In this document: one piece after another, positions 10,001-18,853 of the stretch | How positions within the stretch are numbered: the first letter of the stretch is position 1 | Layout of the letters: each line of letters begins with the position of its first letter | Assembly (NCBI GenBank): GCA_016721945.1 | Contig: JADKHC010000003.1 | Location: 186,001 to 250,000 of the forward strand | Direction: 5' to 3' | Length of the DNA: 64,000 nucleotides | DNA from: Verrucomicrobiota bacterium | GTDB lineage: Bacteria > Verrucomicrobiota > Verrucomicrobiia > Opitutales > Opitutaceae | The notes under the pieces: model-generated | The model's input: only the letters and a program-made list of their open reading frames with translations | What the model was told of the DNA's origin: nothing | Database searches by the model: none | Program-made: the position numbers and the translations under genes

Positions 10001-12259
10001 TGGTTTCTCGCCAAGTGGCTACGCATTGGCGGTGTTCGGAGACAGTTGCGAACTGCCCGGACTGACGCCTCAAAGCCGACGGTCGGCACCCTCTCCCAGG
10101 TGTTACGCGACGGTCTACGCCTTCGCGCGATCAATGCGGATCTCTCCACTGTGTCGACGACGGCCCAGGCATGTCTCGGCGCGTTGTGGGCCAACGGTGA
10201 GCCGTCGGCAGAGGCACTCAGCCGGGCCATTCAATGGGGGAAAGTGCTTCACACCCGAATGGTCGAGTGCGCCGGGGATGACTTCGTCTGGCTTGGGCAG
10301 CTGCGTCAGCTCCTCTCGACTCTATTTACTGAAGGCCCCGCCGCCTATGCTCCGAGCACCAGTATCGGCACGCGCCTGACACGCTACAGCGAGGCGATGG
10401 CCGAGCTCGAGAAAGTCATGGACAGGCTTGCCTCTGACGTGAGGTTGCGGCGCAACTCAGTTGATACCGCAACCGATCATTTCGCCGCCTTGCGTGCACT
10501 CACTGAACGTGTACCCACGGCGTGGAATCAGATTCGTGAATGGTGCTCCTGGCAAAAGGCTCGCAGGACCGCGATGGAAACCGGACTTGAGCCATTGATC
10601 GACAAGTTGGAATCGCCTGAGGGCACCACGCTGGATGTGTCGGCGCTTTTCGAGCGTAGTTTCCGGAGGGCACTGCTATTCGCCCTGATTGAACGTGAGC
10701 CAGCTCTTCGCGAATTCTTCGGGCGCGAACACAATGAGCGCATCGAGCGCTTTCGTGAACTTGACGAAAAGCTCGCCAGTCTGTCCCGCGAACTTATTCG
10801 TGCCCGGCTGGCCGCTGGCATCCCCCGCGATCAGGGGATTGATGACGTTCCAAAGGCCGAAATTGGGTTGCTACGAAAGGAAATCGGCAAACGCATGCGA
10901 CACATCCCGGTGCGCAAGCTCCTGGCCGGCATCCCGAAATTGCTGCCCCGGCTCAAACCCTGCGTGCTTATGAGCCCGCTTTCCGTCGCACAGTACCTCG
11001 AGGCGTCGCACGAAAGCTTCGACGTAGTCATCTTTGACGAAGCCTCACAAATTCCTGTCTGGGACGCTGTCGGAGCCATCGCCCGCGGCAAGCAGTTGAT
11101 TATGGTCGGTGACCCGAAACAGCTACCACCCACCAATTTCTTCAGTAGCGCCGGTGACGAGGATGAAGACGACCTAACACCGGACGCGAATAAGGATCTC
11201 GAAAGCGTTCTCGACGAACTCATGAGCAACCAGGTGCGCCATAAACGTCTTCAATGGCACTACCGCAGCCGACATGAGGGGCTGATCACCTTCAGTAACC
11301 GCCAGTATTACGAAAACGATCTGCTCACTTTCCCCTCTCCCGAAGCAGGCCACGGCGGCGTGCGTTTCCGTCACCTGCCGGAAGCACGTTACGATAAAGG
11401 CGGTAGTCGAACCAATCTAAAAGAAGGAGAGGCCTTGGTCGCAGAACTGGTACAGCGCCTTCGATCAACCGACGGGCCACGTCGTTCCTACGGCGTTGTT
11501 ACCTTCAGCCAAGCCCAGCAACAACTCGTGGAAAATCTGTTGGACGAGGAGCGTCGCAAGCATCCAGAGATCGAAACTCATTTTGGCGACGTGTCGCCGG
11601 TCGAAGGTGAACCGGTGTTCGTGAAGAATCTTGAGAACGTGCAGGGGGACGAACGCGACGTTATCCTGTTTTCGATCTGCTACGGCCCTGATGAATCCGG
11701 AAAAGTCTCCATGAATTTTGGGCCTCTCAACCGGGACGGCGGCGAGCGCCGGCTCAATGTGGCCATCACGCGCGCCAAGCATGAGGTCCTCGTCTTCAGC
11801 GGCCTGCGCTCCGACCAGATCGACCTTACTCGCACCCGCGCCCGCGGCGTGCGTGACTTGAAGCACTTCCTCGACTACGCTGATCGCGGCCCAAAGGCGC
11901 TGGCGGCCGCGACGACTTCCTCGTCGACTGCCGAGGCGGATTCAGAGTTTGAGCGAATGGTCGCCGCCCGCATCCGCAAGGCCGGCTACGAGGTTCATCA
12001 TCAGGTAGGCTGCTCAGGTTACCGCATCGACCTCGCCGTGGTCGACCCAACTAATCCAGGCCGTTACCTCCTCGGTATCGAATGCGATGGGGCCACCTAC
12101 CACCGCGCTGCAACGGCCCGTGATCGTGATAAACTACGCCAAATTATTCTCGAAGGGCTCGGGTGGAAACTCCACCGCATCTGGTCCACCGATTGGTGGC
12201 ACGATTCCAACGGGGAGATGGCAAAACTAGAAATAGCAATCAAAGCATCAAAGAATTAG
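7020..12259 (+). CDS. Giant DUF4011 / SF1 helicase / Vsr-like nuclease, interrupted by one frameshift near 9300
   Basis: The first part (7020-9320) begins with a beta-rich region and a transglutaminase-like core (RFGTCLDLTLLFAACC, then EGHAYAGCW, about residues 220-260). DUF4011 follows (RIDQWKSRLLDLSLRNRLLNF, about 385), then helicase motif I GPPGTGKS near 695. The frame breaks at 9296-9303. Protein continues at once in another frame (PFDRSLKFATEESAVDWEHRAAE), so a single missing base explains it; a separate downstream start at 9371 is unlikely. The second part has DEASQIPVWD with GDPKQLPP (motifs II-III), NVAITRAKHEVLVFSGL (motif VI) and a C-terminal Vsr/MTES_1575-type nuclease (IDLAVVDP, GIECDGATYH). 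The full protein would be about 1745 residues. Proteins of this architecture are repeatedly found in defence islands and are predicted to unwind and cut DNA. Confidence 0.85.
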
Positions 12260-12301
12260 TATCTGTCTGCTGGTTATAGCAATCATAGCAAAATTAATAC
12301 A

Positions 12302-13303
12302 ATGACATTTCAAGGCGCCCTACGACAAGTGATCGCCGCACAAAGAAGAGCTGCACGCGACGCAGAACGGCGACAGAAACAACATGCTCGTGCACTTAAG
12401 TTGCAGGCAAAAGCGGATGAACTTGAACGCGCTGCCGCCGAAGTGGAAGAGTTCGAAGAACGCGTGCAGCAGTTAACAAGTATCCACCAATCAGTAGGAG
12501 AATCAATTGACTGGGCAGAGCTCCGTGAAAAATCCGAACCTGCAGCGCCTCAAAAATTGGATCGTTGGGAAAAGGCAGCGATAGCGGCCAGGGACAACTT
12601 CAAGCCAAGTTTATTCCAGCGTTTATTTGGCTCTGAGCAAAAAGTTCGTTCCAAACTAGACCAGAAAATAAGCACCGGCAAAGATCGCGACGAGGTCAGC
12701 TTTCAAGGGGCGTTGAAACTCTACCAGCAGCAGCTCGAACAATGGCAAGAGTCGACCAAATTAGCGGCAGGGGTTCTTGATCGCGTAACGGCAGCGTACA
12801 AGCAGGCACTCGATGAACTCGAACCTCTCTCCGAAATTCAGGAAATAGGCTGCGTGTGCGACCTGTCATTTCCCGATGGATACACGGGCGAGGTCAATCT
12901 TTCGATTGAGGGCGAAAAAGTTGTGCCACGTGAATCGAAATCCCTGACACGAACAGGCAAGCTGAGCGTAAAACCACTGCCTCAGGCCAAATTCTATGAA
13001 TTGTACCAAGACTATGTTTGTGGCTGTGCGCTCAGAACTGGCCGCGAACTGTTCTCATTTTTGCCGCTGACGCGCGTAATCGTAAATATCAAGGCGGCAC
13101 TTCTTGATTCGGCTACAGGGCATCTGCGCGAACAGACAATTCTATCCGTGGGCATGCCAAGAGCTACTCTTGAAGGTATGAATTTTGCCGCAGCTGATCC
13201 CTCGGATGCGATGGCACTATTCCCCCACCGGATGGGTTTTAAGCGGTCACAAGGTTTCAGTCCGGTTAAGCCGTTATCACCTTCGGAGTATCCCAAAATT
13301 TAG
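12302..13303 (+). CDS. Coiled-coil protein of unknown function at the end of the defence cassette
   Basis: 333 residues and not recognised. The first 75 residues are highly charged and helical (AQRRAARDAERRQKQHARAL), a clear coiled coil. A second helical segment spans about 100-180. The C-terminal half (about 185-333) is mixed alpha/beta with YVCGCALRTGRELFSFLPLT and a loop rich in Gly and Pro. There is no signal peptide or membrane segment. It starts 42 bp after the helicase stop in a more AT-rich stretch and is convergent with the WYL regulator gene, whose stop is 13 bp away. It may be the last gene of the helicase operon or a separate cargo gene. Confidence 0.65.
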   Translation: MTFQGALRQVIAAQRRAARDAERRQKQHARALKLQAKADELERAAAEVEEFEERVQQLTSIHQSVGESIDWAELREKSEPAAPQKLDRWEKAAIAARDNFKPSLFQRLFGSEQKVRSKLDQKISTGKDRDEVSFQGALKLYQQQLEQWQESTKLAAGVLDRVTAAYKQALDELEPLSEIQEIGCVCDLSFPDGYTGEVNLSIEGEKVVPRESKSLTRTGKLSVKPLPQAKFYELYQDYVCGCALRTGRELFSFLPLTRVIVNIKAALLDSATGHLREQTILSVGMPRATLEGMNFAAADPSDAMALFPHRMGFKRSQGFSPVKPLSPSEYPKI

Positions 13304-13316
13304 GACGGCAGAAAAA

Positions 13317-14279
13317 TTATCCTCGATGAGGCTCGCTAACCGGTGCCGGTGTGAAGCCTGGTGCTATTTGGGCGTTATCTATTCCGTACAAAGCGGCAAG
13401 ATTCCGTAGCCAAAGATGGCAATTGTTTCGGCCTAGACTGTGATTTGGTGAACAGTCGACATTCCACAAACGTAATATGTAACCCACCATGGCAGCCCGT
13501 GCCTTGTGACGTAGAACGCCTCCTTCCATTCCGTACTCGGCCTCGATCATTGCTTTCTGGTCGTAGTCGGGATGGGCCACGATTTCCAAGTTCACCATAC
13601 GATTCCACTCGTCGTCTTTATCCTTACATTCCTCGGGCTTGGGCTTTTCCCCTTTCAAGATCTGTGCAGATTTAATTCTATTGATGATGAAATCGCCAAA
13701 GCGATTCTTGCGTCGATCAAAGGCGCGTACGTGCCAACGTAGACCGTTTCCCGCGAGAGAAAATGGTACAATTTCGCGTGTTCCTAACTGCGATCCACCG
13801 CTTGCCGAAAGGTATTTTACTTTCAGCACTTGTTGCCCGTAAATCGCTCGCGACACAACGGCTAGCGTATTTATATCTGGCGCATGGAGACGGGTCGGCA
13901 GCTCGCATGGAATTAGGGAAGCAGATGGAACACCGAAATCATCACCAATTCCGTGTACTAGCGCTCTAAGAATTGATTTCGGCTCCACGTCTTTAACGCA
14001 GTGAAGTTCAAACGCGTCTGTGATGCGGTAAATTTTAGTTGTATTGTCTAGTTCGATATTGCCGGGCGCTTCTTCTTTGTAGATCGCCAAATCGCGTGTC
14101 GCGGCGGCTTCACTGATACCAAATCTTTGAATCAAATCGCTCCGATTCACCTGACCGGTGAAGAAGATCCTAAACTCCAGATAGTTAAGACGTTCACGCT
14201 GATTCTGAGAATATTTCTCCATAATTTTCGAGTGTTGGTAAAATGCCGACTTGACATCATCATTTTGATTAGTAGTCAT
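13317..14279 (-). CDS. capW: WYL-domain transcriptional regulator, CapW/BrxR type
   Basis: 320 residues. The N-terminal winged HTH includes VNRSDLIQRFGISEAAATRDL (about 43-63). A central WYL domain includes GQQVLKVKYLSASGG and a C-terminal WCX-like part follows. It is divergent from the CBASS genes with only 66 bp between start codons, the usual position of CapW, which represses CBASS until infection. A 6-bp inverted repeat (TTTGAT, ATCAAA) lies directly at its start codon. BrxR proteins of BREX systems have the same fold, so the name rests on context. Confidence 0.8.
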   Translation of the reverse strand: MTTNQNDDVKSAFYQHSKIMEKYSQNQRERLNYLEFRIFFTGQVNRSDLIQRFGISEAAATRDLAIYKEEAPGNIELDNTTKIYRITDAFELHCVKDVEPKSILRALVHGIGDDFGVPSASLIPCELPTRLHAPDINTLAVVSRAIYGQQVLKVKYLSASGGSQLGTREIVPFSLAGNGLRWHVRAFDRRKNRFGDFIINRIKSAQILKGEKPKPEECKDKDDEWNRMVNLEIVAHPDYDQKAMIEAEYGMEGGVLRHKARAAMVGYILRLWNVDCSPNHSLGRNNCHLWLRNLAALYGIDNAQIAPGFTPAPVSEPHRG

Positions 14280-14302
14280 TTTGATCGCATCTCGACATCA
14301 AA
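14280..14302. promoter_or_regulatory. Candidate CapW operator
   Basis: TTTGAT (14280-14285) and ATCAAA (14297-14302) form an inverted repeat with an 11-nt spacer. It abuts the capW start codon and lies within the 66-bp divergent promoter region that should drive both capW and the CBASS genes. Spacing of half-site centres (17 nt) would suit a dimeric WYL regulator. A partly matching half-site (GATCAATC) follows at 14311. No convincing -35/-10 pair could be fixed. Confidence 0.4.
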
Positions 14303-14345
14303 TAGAGCGGGATCAATCAAACAGTCAACTCAAACCGCACATATC

Positions 14346-14519
14346 ATGGCTACTAACCCTCCAAAAGGTGACGGACATCGCAACGGATCCGTCTCAAGCA
14401 GAACTCAGGTCAAGACTCCTTACGGGCTCTGGATAAAACGTGACACCGACACCGGGCGTTTCATGGATGTGAAGACGACCGACAACAAACCGTTTAAAGG
14501 GGTCCGGAAAGAAAAGTGA
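14346..14519 (+). CDS. 57-residue small protein at the head of the CBASS operon
   Basis: The protein is short, basic and rich in Gly, Lys, Thr and Asn, with the blocks NPPKGDGHRNG, SSRTQVKTPYGLWIKRD and TGRFMDVK. It begins with ATG 14346 in the divergent promoter region and ends 46 bp before capV. I recall similar small proteins of this pattern beside other CD-NTase loci, but I cannot name a function. The composition is that of a disordered or nucleic-acid-binding peptide. A longer frame from 14127 would overlap the promoter and capW, so it is not used. Confidence 0.6.
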   Translation: MATNPPKGDGHRNGSVSSRTQVKTPYGLWIKRDTDTGRFMDVKTTDNKPFKGVRKEK

Positions 14520-14565
14520 GCATGTTGCCGGCCTTGAACAGTCGCCTCACCCACTAGGTATCAAA

Positions 14566-15531
14566 ATGAGCAATACGACACAGGTTCTTTCCCTTGATGG
14601 CGGCGGATTTCGAGGACTGTCTCAGGCTGTCGTCCTCGCAATGATGGAGGAACGCACAGGCCGGAAAACGGCTGATTGCTTTGATCTAATCGCCGGCACA
14701 TCTACAGGTGGAATCCTAGCGCTAGCGCTTGGTAAGGGTATACCAGCTCAAAAAATCGTCGACTTCTACGTCAGCGATGGAAAATCAATTTTTTCCACGA
14801 CTCAAACCGGCAAATTCCTTCGCTGGATTAAATGGTGGGTTTGCTCAAAACATTCAGCCCATAATCTTTCTAGCGCACTTCGCGCGTGTCTCGGCGAGGA
14901 AGCCCTGCTGGGAGACTCCTGTACACGGCTTGTGATCCCCGCCTTCGAGTTGGGACTGCGAAAACCGTATCTCTTTAAGACCGACCACGATTCCCGCTAC
15001 GAAACGGACTGGACACATAAAATGTGGGAAGTTGCAATGGCTACTTCGGCAGCACCGACCTATTTCCCATACTATAAAAGTTCTTGGGGCAGTTGCTATG
15101 CTGACGGAGGTCTTTGGGCCAATAACCCGTCCATTGTGGGAGCGGTTGAGGCCATCAAAATAATGGGGCGCCCCTCGGAATCGCTCCGTATTTTGAACCT
15201 TGGGAATGGGTGTTCTGATTTTGCCTGCGGGAAACCATCCTGGGCAAAAAAATTTGGAGTCGCTGGGTGGGCCAAGGACATTCCAGAGCTTTTGATGGAT
15301 GCGAGCGCGGTTTCCGTGGCAAGTACCTCGGCTCTACTTTGGGGTGACAAGTTTTTGAGGGTCGAACCAAAGCTGACGAACCGACTGTGCCCCCTCGATC
15401 ACTACGACCCTGACGCCCTTCGGTCGCATGCACTCGAATCGGCGCGTCTCAATTCGGAGGCACTCCGATCTTTTTTTGAACACACCGCAGCGCCATATCT
15501 GAAAATGCGCAGAGCCTCTCAGCCACACTAA
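14566..15531 (+). CDS. capV: CBASS effector CapV, patatin-like phospholipase
   Basis: 321 residues with a complete patatin domain. The oxyanion loop is DGGGFRG (about 10-16), the nucleophile elbow GTSTG (Ser about 46), and the catalytic Asp lies in ADGGLWANNP (about 179). CapV is switched on by the cyclic nucleotide made by the CD-NTase and degrades the inner membrane, killing the infected cell. The CD-NTase gene follows 4 bp after the stop. It is more AT-rich than the chromosome-like parts of the window. Confidence 0.9.
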   Translation: MSNTTQVLSLDGGGFRGLSQAVVLAMMEERTGRKTADCFDLIAGTSTGGILALALGKGIPAQKIVDFYVSDGKSIFSTTQTGKFLRWIKWWVCSKHSAHNLSSALRACLGEEALLGDSCTRLVIPAFELGLRKPYLFKTDHDSRYETDWTHKMWEVAMATSAAPTYFPYYKSSWGSCYADGGLWANNPSIVGAVEAIKIMGRPSESLRILNLGNGCSDFACGKPSWAKKFGVAGWAKDIPELLMDASAVSVASTSALLWGDKFLRVEPKLTNRLCPLDHYDPDALRSHALESARLNSEALRSFFEHTAAPYLKMRRASQPH

Positions 15532-15535
15532 ATTT

Positions 15536-16805
15536 ATGAATACTCCCGTTACTACCCGCCCAAGTATGGTTGAGATTTACCAGCGTGATTGTGAATTGAC
15601 CTCTCTTCTCGACCGAATCCTTGCGGCGTGCGAATTGCCCCAGGATCTCAGGCAAAAAGCGCAGAAGCACTACGAGGAAAAGGCCCAGCACCTCAAGAAG
15701 TGCCCTCTCCTGTCGCAATACGACGTGGTGATTAAGGCTCAAGGTTCCGCATCCATCGGGACCACGGTACCGCCGGTGACCAAAAAAAGAGGCGAATTCG
15801 ACGTAGATCTCTTAATAGCAATCGAGGCCCAAAGCGATCAGATGGTGCCCAACGTACTCCACAAGGAAATCGGCGCGTATCTTAAAATCGAATACGCCAA
15901 GGATCTTTCCCGGTTGCGCCTAGGCTGGCAACTCGACTACGCGATCGAGGATCGAATGCACTTTGATATTGTTCCAGCCATTCGCTCGATACACCCCATT
16001 AAGGGTCGAATTCTTGCTGCGCCAGATTGGGAAAAAAACGAGTGGAAAAAAACTAACCCTGAAGCCTACACCAGAGACTTCCTTGAGCTCTGCGAACTAC
16101 TCCCGATTTTTGATCTGGGACTAATAGCTGCATGTAACTCAAGCGAGTTCTCAAATCGCAAGCAGGCACGCGAGCCCAAGGTCGAGCCTGCCTGCGTATT
16201 CGCCGATGAAGCGTCCGTTGCAGCGTGTCACCCAACTTACCAAGAGGCACCGTGACGTATGGTTTTCAAAGCAACCTAATGACGGATTGCGGCGTCGGCC
16301 GGCATCAATCGTGGTTACAACGATTCTTTGGTATGCATATCAGCGATACGTTGCTGGCCGTACGTTCCAGTCCGTTTATGCCATATTCATCGCCCTGGCC
16401 GATGCATTGACCGATCATGCTATCCTTCTTCAAATCGAAGAACACCAGGGCAAGCGTTACATTCTATCCAACCCAACGCTCCCAGAAGAAAACTTGGTTG
16501 CGAAGTGGAACATCGAAGAGAACAAGCGTGATGTCGCTGAGTTTTTTGCGTGGGCGAGTGACTATAAAAAATTCATCCAAGCCTTGGCTAAAGCAGAGGG
16601 GCGTCACGTTCTTCAAGAGCAACTAACCAGTGGCCTCGGTTCGGAGCAGGTCATGCCAATTTTCAAGGCGGACGTCGAGGCAGTCGCACCAGGGAGCCCA
16701 TCGCGTCCAAATTTTGGATACGTGCCCTCGCTCGGTATTTTGGGTATAGCGGCTGCTTCCAGTGCTATTCCTCTCAAAGCGCATACCTTTCACGGAACAC
16801 ATTGA
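15536..16805 (+). CDS. CBASS CD-NTase (cGAS/DncV-like), interrupted by a frameshift near 16187
   Basis: The nucleotidyltransferase core is complete. GSASIGT (about 69) is followed by GEFDVDLLIAI (two metal-binding Asp, about 88 and 90) and a third Asp in MHFDIVPAI (about 143). At 16184-16188 the frame changes: REPKVE in the first frame continues as LPAYSPMKRPLQRVTQL in the next, consistent with one extra C. The C-terminal helical domain then runs to TGA 16803-16805. The restored protein is about 422 residues, normal for the family. It makes the cyclic di- or trinucleotide second messenger for CapV. Its stop overlaps the TTG start of the E2 gene. Confidence 0.85.
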
Positions 16806-17266
16806 TCGCCACACGCCCTATTCCTCTGCTTGTCCAACTACTCAACCTCCGGAAGTTCCATCCCGAGGGAAGCGGTAGCATTGTTAAAAGCAGAGGTGTT
16901 AAAACCTTGGTTTGGGTTCAAAATATCAGGCCTGATCCACTAGGTGCACGGTACTTGATCGAGCTACGTTACTCTCTTTGGGGTAACCCACGCGTTTTAG
17001 TCAAGGAACCCAATCTCCGGGATTTGGCTGGAAAACGATCGCTTCCTCATATCTTTGCTGATTTCGAAAATCTAGTTCACCTCTGCCTCACAAAGGAGGG
17101 AGACTGGTCATCAAGAAGGCTGCTTGCCGCCACCATGATCCCATGGACATCGGAGTGGTTTCGTTTTTTTGAACAGTGGCTTATTACCGGCGAATGGCTG
17201 GGAGGCGGGACCCACCCCGTTGCAATAAATCCACCTGAGACAAACTGCACGCAATCGGAAAAATAA
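16802..17266 (+). CDS. cap2: CBASS E2-like conjugation protein (short Cap2)
   Basis: 154 residues from a TTG start that overlaps the CD-NTase stop (TTGA). The C-terminal half has the hallmarks of the E2-only Cap2 family: a Cys in VHLCLTKEGDW (Cys about 95), IPWTSEW, FFEQWLITGEW and GGGTHP. There is no E1 domain and no Cap3 isopeptidase nearby, so this is the short type II form. Such proteins covalently link the C-terminus of the CD-NTase to a target and prime it for signalling. Confidence 0.85.
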   Translation: MIATRPIPLLVQLLNLRKFHPEGSGSIVKSRGVKTLVWVQNIRPDPLGARYLIELRYSLWGNPRVLVKEPNLRDLAGKRSLPHIFADFENLVHLCLTKEGDWSSRRLLAATMIPWTSEWFRFFEQWLITGEWLGGGTHPVAINPPETNCTQSEK

Positions 17267-17277
17267 CCACCAATGAT

Positions 17278-17685
17278 ATGCCAAGATTCAAAACGCATTT
17301 AGCAATTGGTATCGCTACCGGCTCCGCGTACAGCCTCGCAATTCAGACTTATCGACAGAACCTGAATCCAGACCTTCCACAGGAAATCAACCCTGTACAT
17401 GTAGCCGCCTGCGCGTTTGCTGCTGCGCTAGGCGGCTGTGCCCCGGATATTTTCGAGCCGGCGGATCGCAGAACTGGTCCGAACCATCGAGGTGTGCTGC
17501 ATAGCTTCGCGGTCGCCGGGATAGGGATAAAAGGCGCACACCACTTGGCATTTTGCGAGACAGGTTCAACCAATGAAAGATGGTTGGCCGACTTGATCGG
17601 CGCATTTTATGCGGGTTACGTCTCACACCTCGCAGCCGACGCATTGACACCAAATAGTCTAAATCTTGTATGTACGGGATGGTAG
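17278..17685 (+). CDS. YdjM/DUF457-like membrane protein, possible CBASS accessory
   Basis: 135 residues. The start MPRFKTHLAIGIATGSAY resembles the LexA-binding inner-membrane metal-dependent hydrolase (YdjM) family, with a His near the N-terminus. Further metal-ligand candidates are APDIFEPAD, GPNHRGVLHS and YVSHLAADALTP. Hydrophobic stretches at about 8-24, 42-56 and 100-118 suggest membrane segments. It begins 11 bp after the E2 gene on the same strand, so it is probably the fifth gene of the CBASS operon. Its role there is unknown. Confidence 0.6.
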   Translation: MPRFKTHLAIGIATGSAYSLAIQTYRQNLNPDLPQEINPVHVAACAFAAALGGCAPDIFEPADRRTGPNHRGVLHSFAVAGIGIKGAHHLAFCETGSTNERWLADLIGAFYAGYVSHLAADALTPNSLNLVCTGW

Positions 17686-17763
17686 AGGCTATCTATCATC
17701 CCTAGTCCGAGTTTCTAATGTGCAACTGGAGGCTGAAGTATGAAGGGACAAGGCTGATTGGCT

Positions 17764-18762
17764 CTAGGGCTCCTCCCCTTTGGCAATATGCGGTTGGGAT
17801 GGCGGTGTGAGCTGCGCGGCGACCATCTGAGCGACTTGGCGCTGCAGCCCGTCCTCTTCGTCGAGGTAAAATTTCAGCGTCTGAACGTTTTGGTGATCCG
17901 AAAACGCCATTACTGCCTCTAGCCCCAGATGAGCAGCACGCGCCGCGCGCGTGGCGGCAGAAATCGCTGTGTGCCGTATCCCATGAGGCCGGATTTTCCG
18001 CGGAGCTTTGATTGATTCACCAATCTCCACAACTATTCGATAGATACCGTCTCCGCGTAGACGCTCGGTAGTTACAAAACGACCGTTGCGGACTCGAACG
18101 AATAGCGGCCCTGGTACGACTCCCCTAGCCTTCGCCCATGCTTCCAATGCATGCTGCGTCTCTTCTGGCAGATCTTTCCGCCGGCGTTCGTTGCGGCCTT
18201 TCGTCAGTACCCAAATGCATCGCGTGTCCCTTTCCCAGTGTCCCATATCCAAAGATGCGACTGAGGCGCGTCGAAGTGCTAGGTCGTGCATCAATCGCAG
18301 CAAAGCGTAATTTCTGAGACCGGCTGGCGAGGTGTCGGCCGCGACCGCGTCCAGCAATCGCCGCATGATCGTTGTGCCTGGACCTCTGGTATCCCGGTAT
18401 CGCTCGACCTTCACCTGCTGCACTTCAAGTGACCAGGAAATCAGCCCCAACATGCGGGCGAGCTTAACCAACGACCGTATACCTTGTGTCCGAGCGTTCA
18501 CGGTTGAAGGCGTGCGACCCTCCAGCGATTTTGTGTATTTGAGCAGTGCGAGATTCGCTTCAGCGCCCGTCATCGCACAGAGCCTCTTGGCCAATTCGGG
18601 GAGGTCCCAGTATCCAGCCCACTTTCTAAAAGCTTCAAGCGAATAGAGATAGGCTTTGTGCGTGGCGGGTTTTAGGCTCTCGACAAAAGTTCGGACCAGC
18701 ATCTCTGGCCCGATCAATTTAGGGACGGACAGCGCCGCTTCGCCTTTCGGGATTTCCTGCAT
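17764..18762 (-). CDS. Tyrosine recombinase / integrase of the island
   Basis: 332 residues. A SAM-like N-terminal DNA-binding domain (about 25-120) precedes a catalytic domain with all key residues: Arg in LALRRASVASL, Lys in LTKGRNERRRK, His-x-x-Arg in HGIRHTAI, His in SDHQNVQTLKF and the nucleophile Tyr in KFYLDEED. It lies at the right end of the defence cargo and points inward. An 11-8-11 inverted repeat lies 33 bp upstream of its start. It probably moved the island, although no matching second attachment site is visible here. Confidence 0.88.
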   Translation of the reverse strand: MQEIPKGEAALSVPKLIGPEMLVRTFVESLKPATHKAYLYSLEAFRKWAGYWDLPELAKRLCAMTGAEANLALLKYTKSLEGRTPSTVNARTQGIRSLVKLARMLGLISWSLEVQQVKVERYRDTRGPGTTIMRRLLDAVAADTSPAGLRNYALLRLMHDLALRRASVASLDMGHWERDTRCIWVLTKGRNERRRKDLPEETQHALEAWAKARGVVPGPLFVRVRNGRFVTTERLRGDGIYRIVVEIGESIKAPRKIRPHGIRHTAISAATRAARAAHLGLEAVMAFSDHQNVQTLKFYLDEEDGLQRQVAQMVAAQLTPPSQPHIAKGEEP

Positions 18763-18794
18763 CCCCTACCTACGCAAAAAACCGGTTTTGAATC

Positions 18795-18824
18795 AACTCC
18801 CGTTAAGGTACAATAACCGGAGTT
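18795..18824. repeat. 11-8-11 inverted repeat, candidate recombinase core (att) site
   Basis: AACTCCCGTTA (18795-18805) and TAACCGGAGTT (18814-18824) match at 10 of 11 positions as inverted arms around an 8-nt centre. Arms of about 11 bp around a 6-8-bp centre are the architecture of tyrosine recombinase core sites. The site lies just upstream of the integrase gene at the island edge. An additional palindrome, AAAACCGGTTTT, lies at 18778-18789 and could be an operator. No second copy was found in the window. Confidence 0.45.
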
Positions 18825-18853
18825 AGTTGAGCGGGTACGCTTTTGCTAAATAC

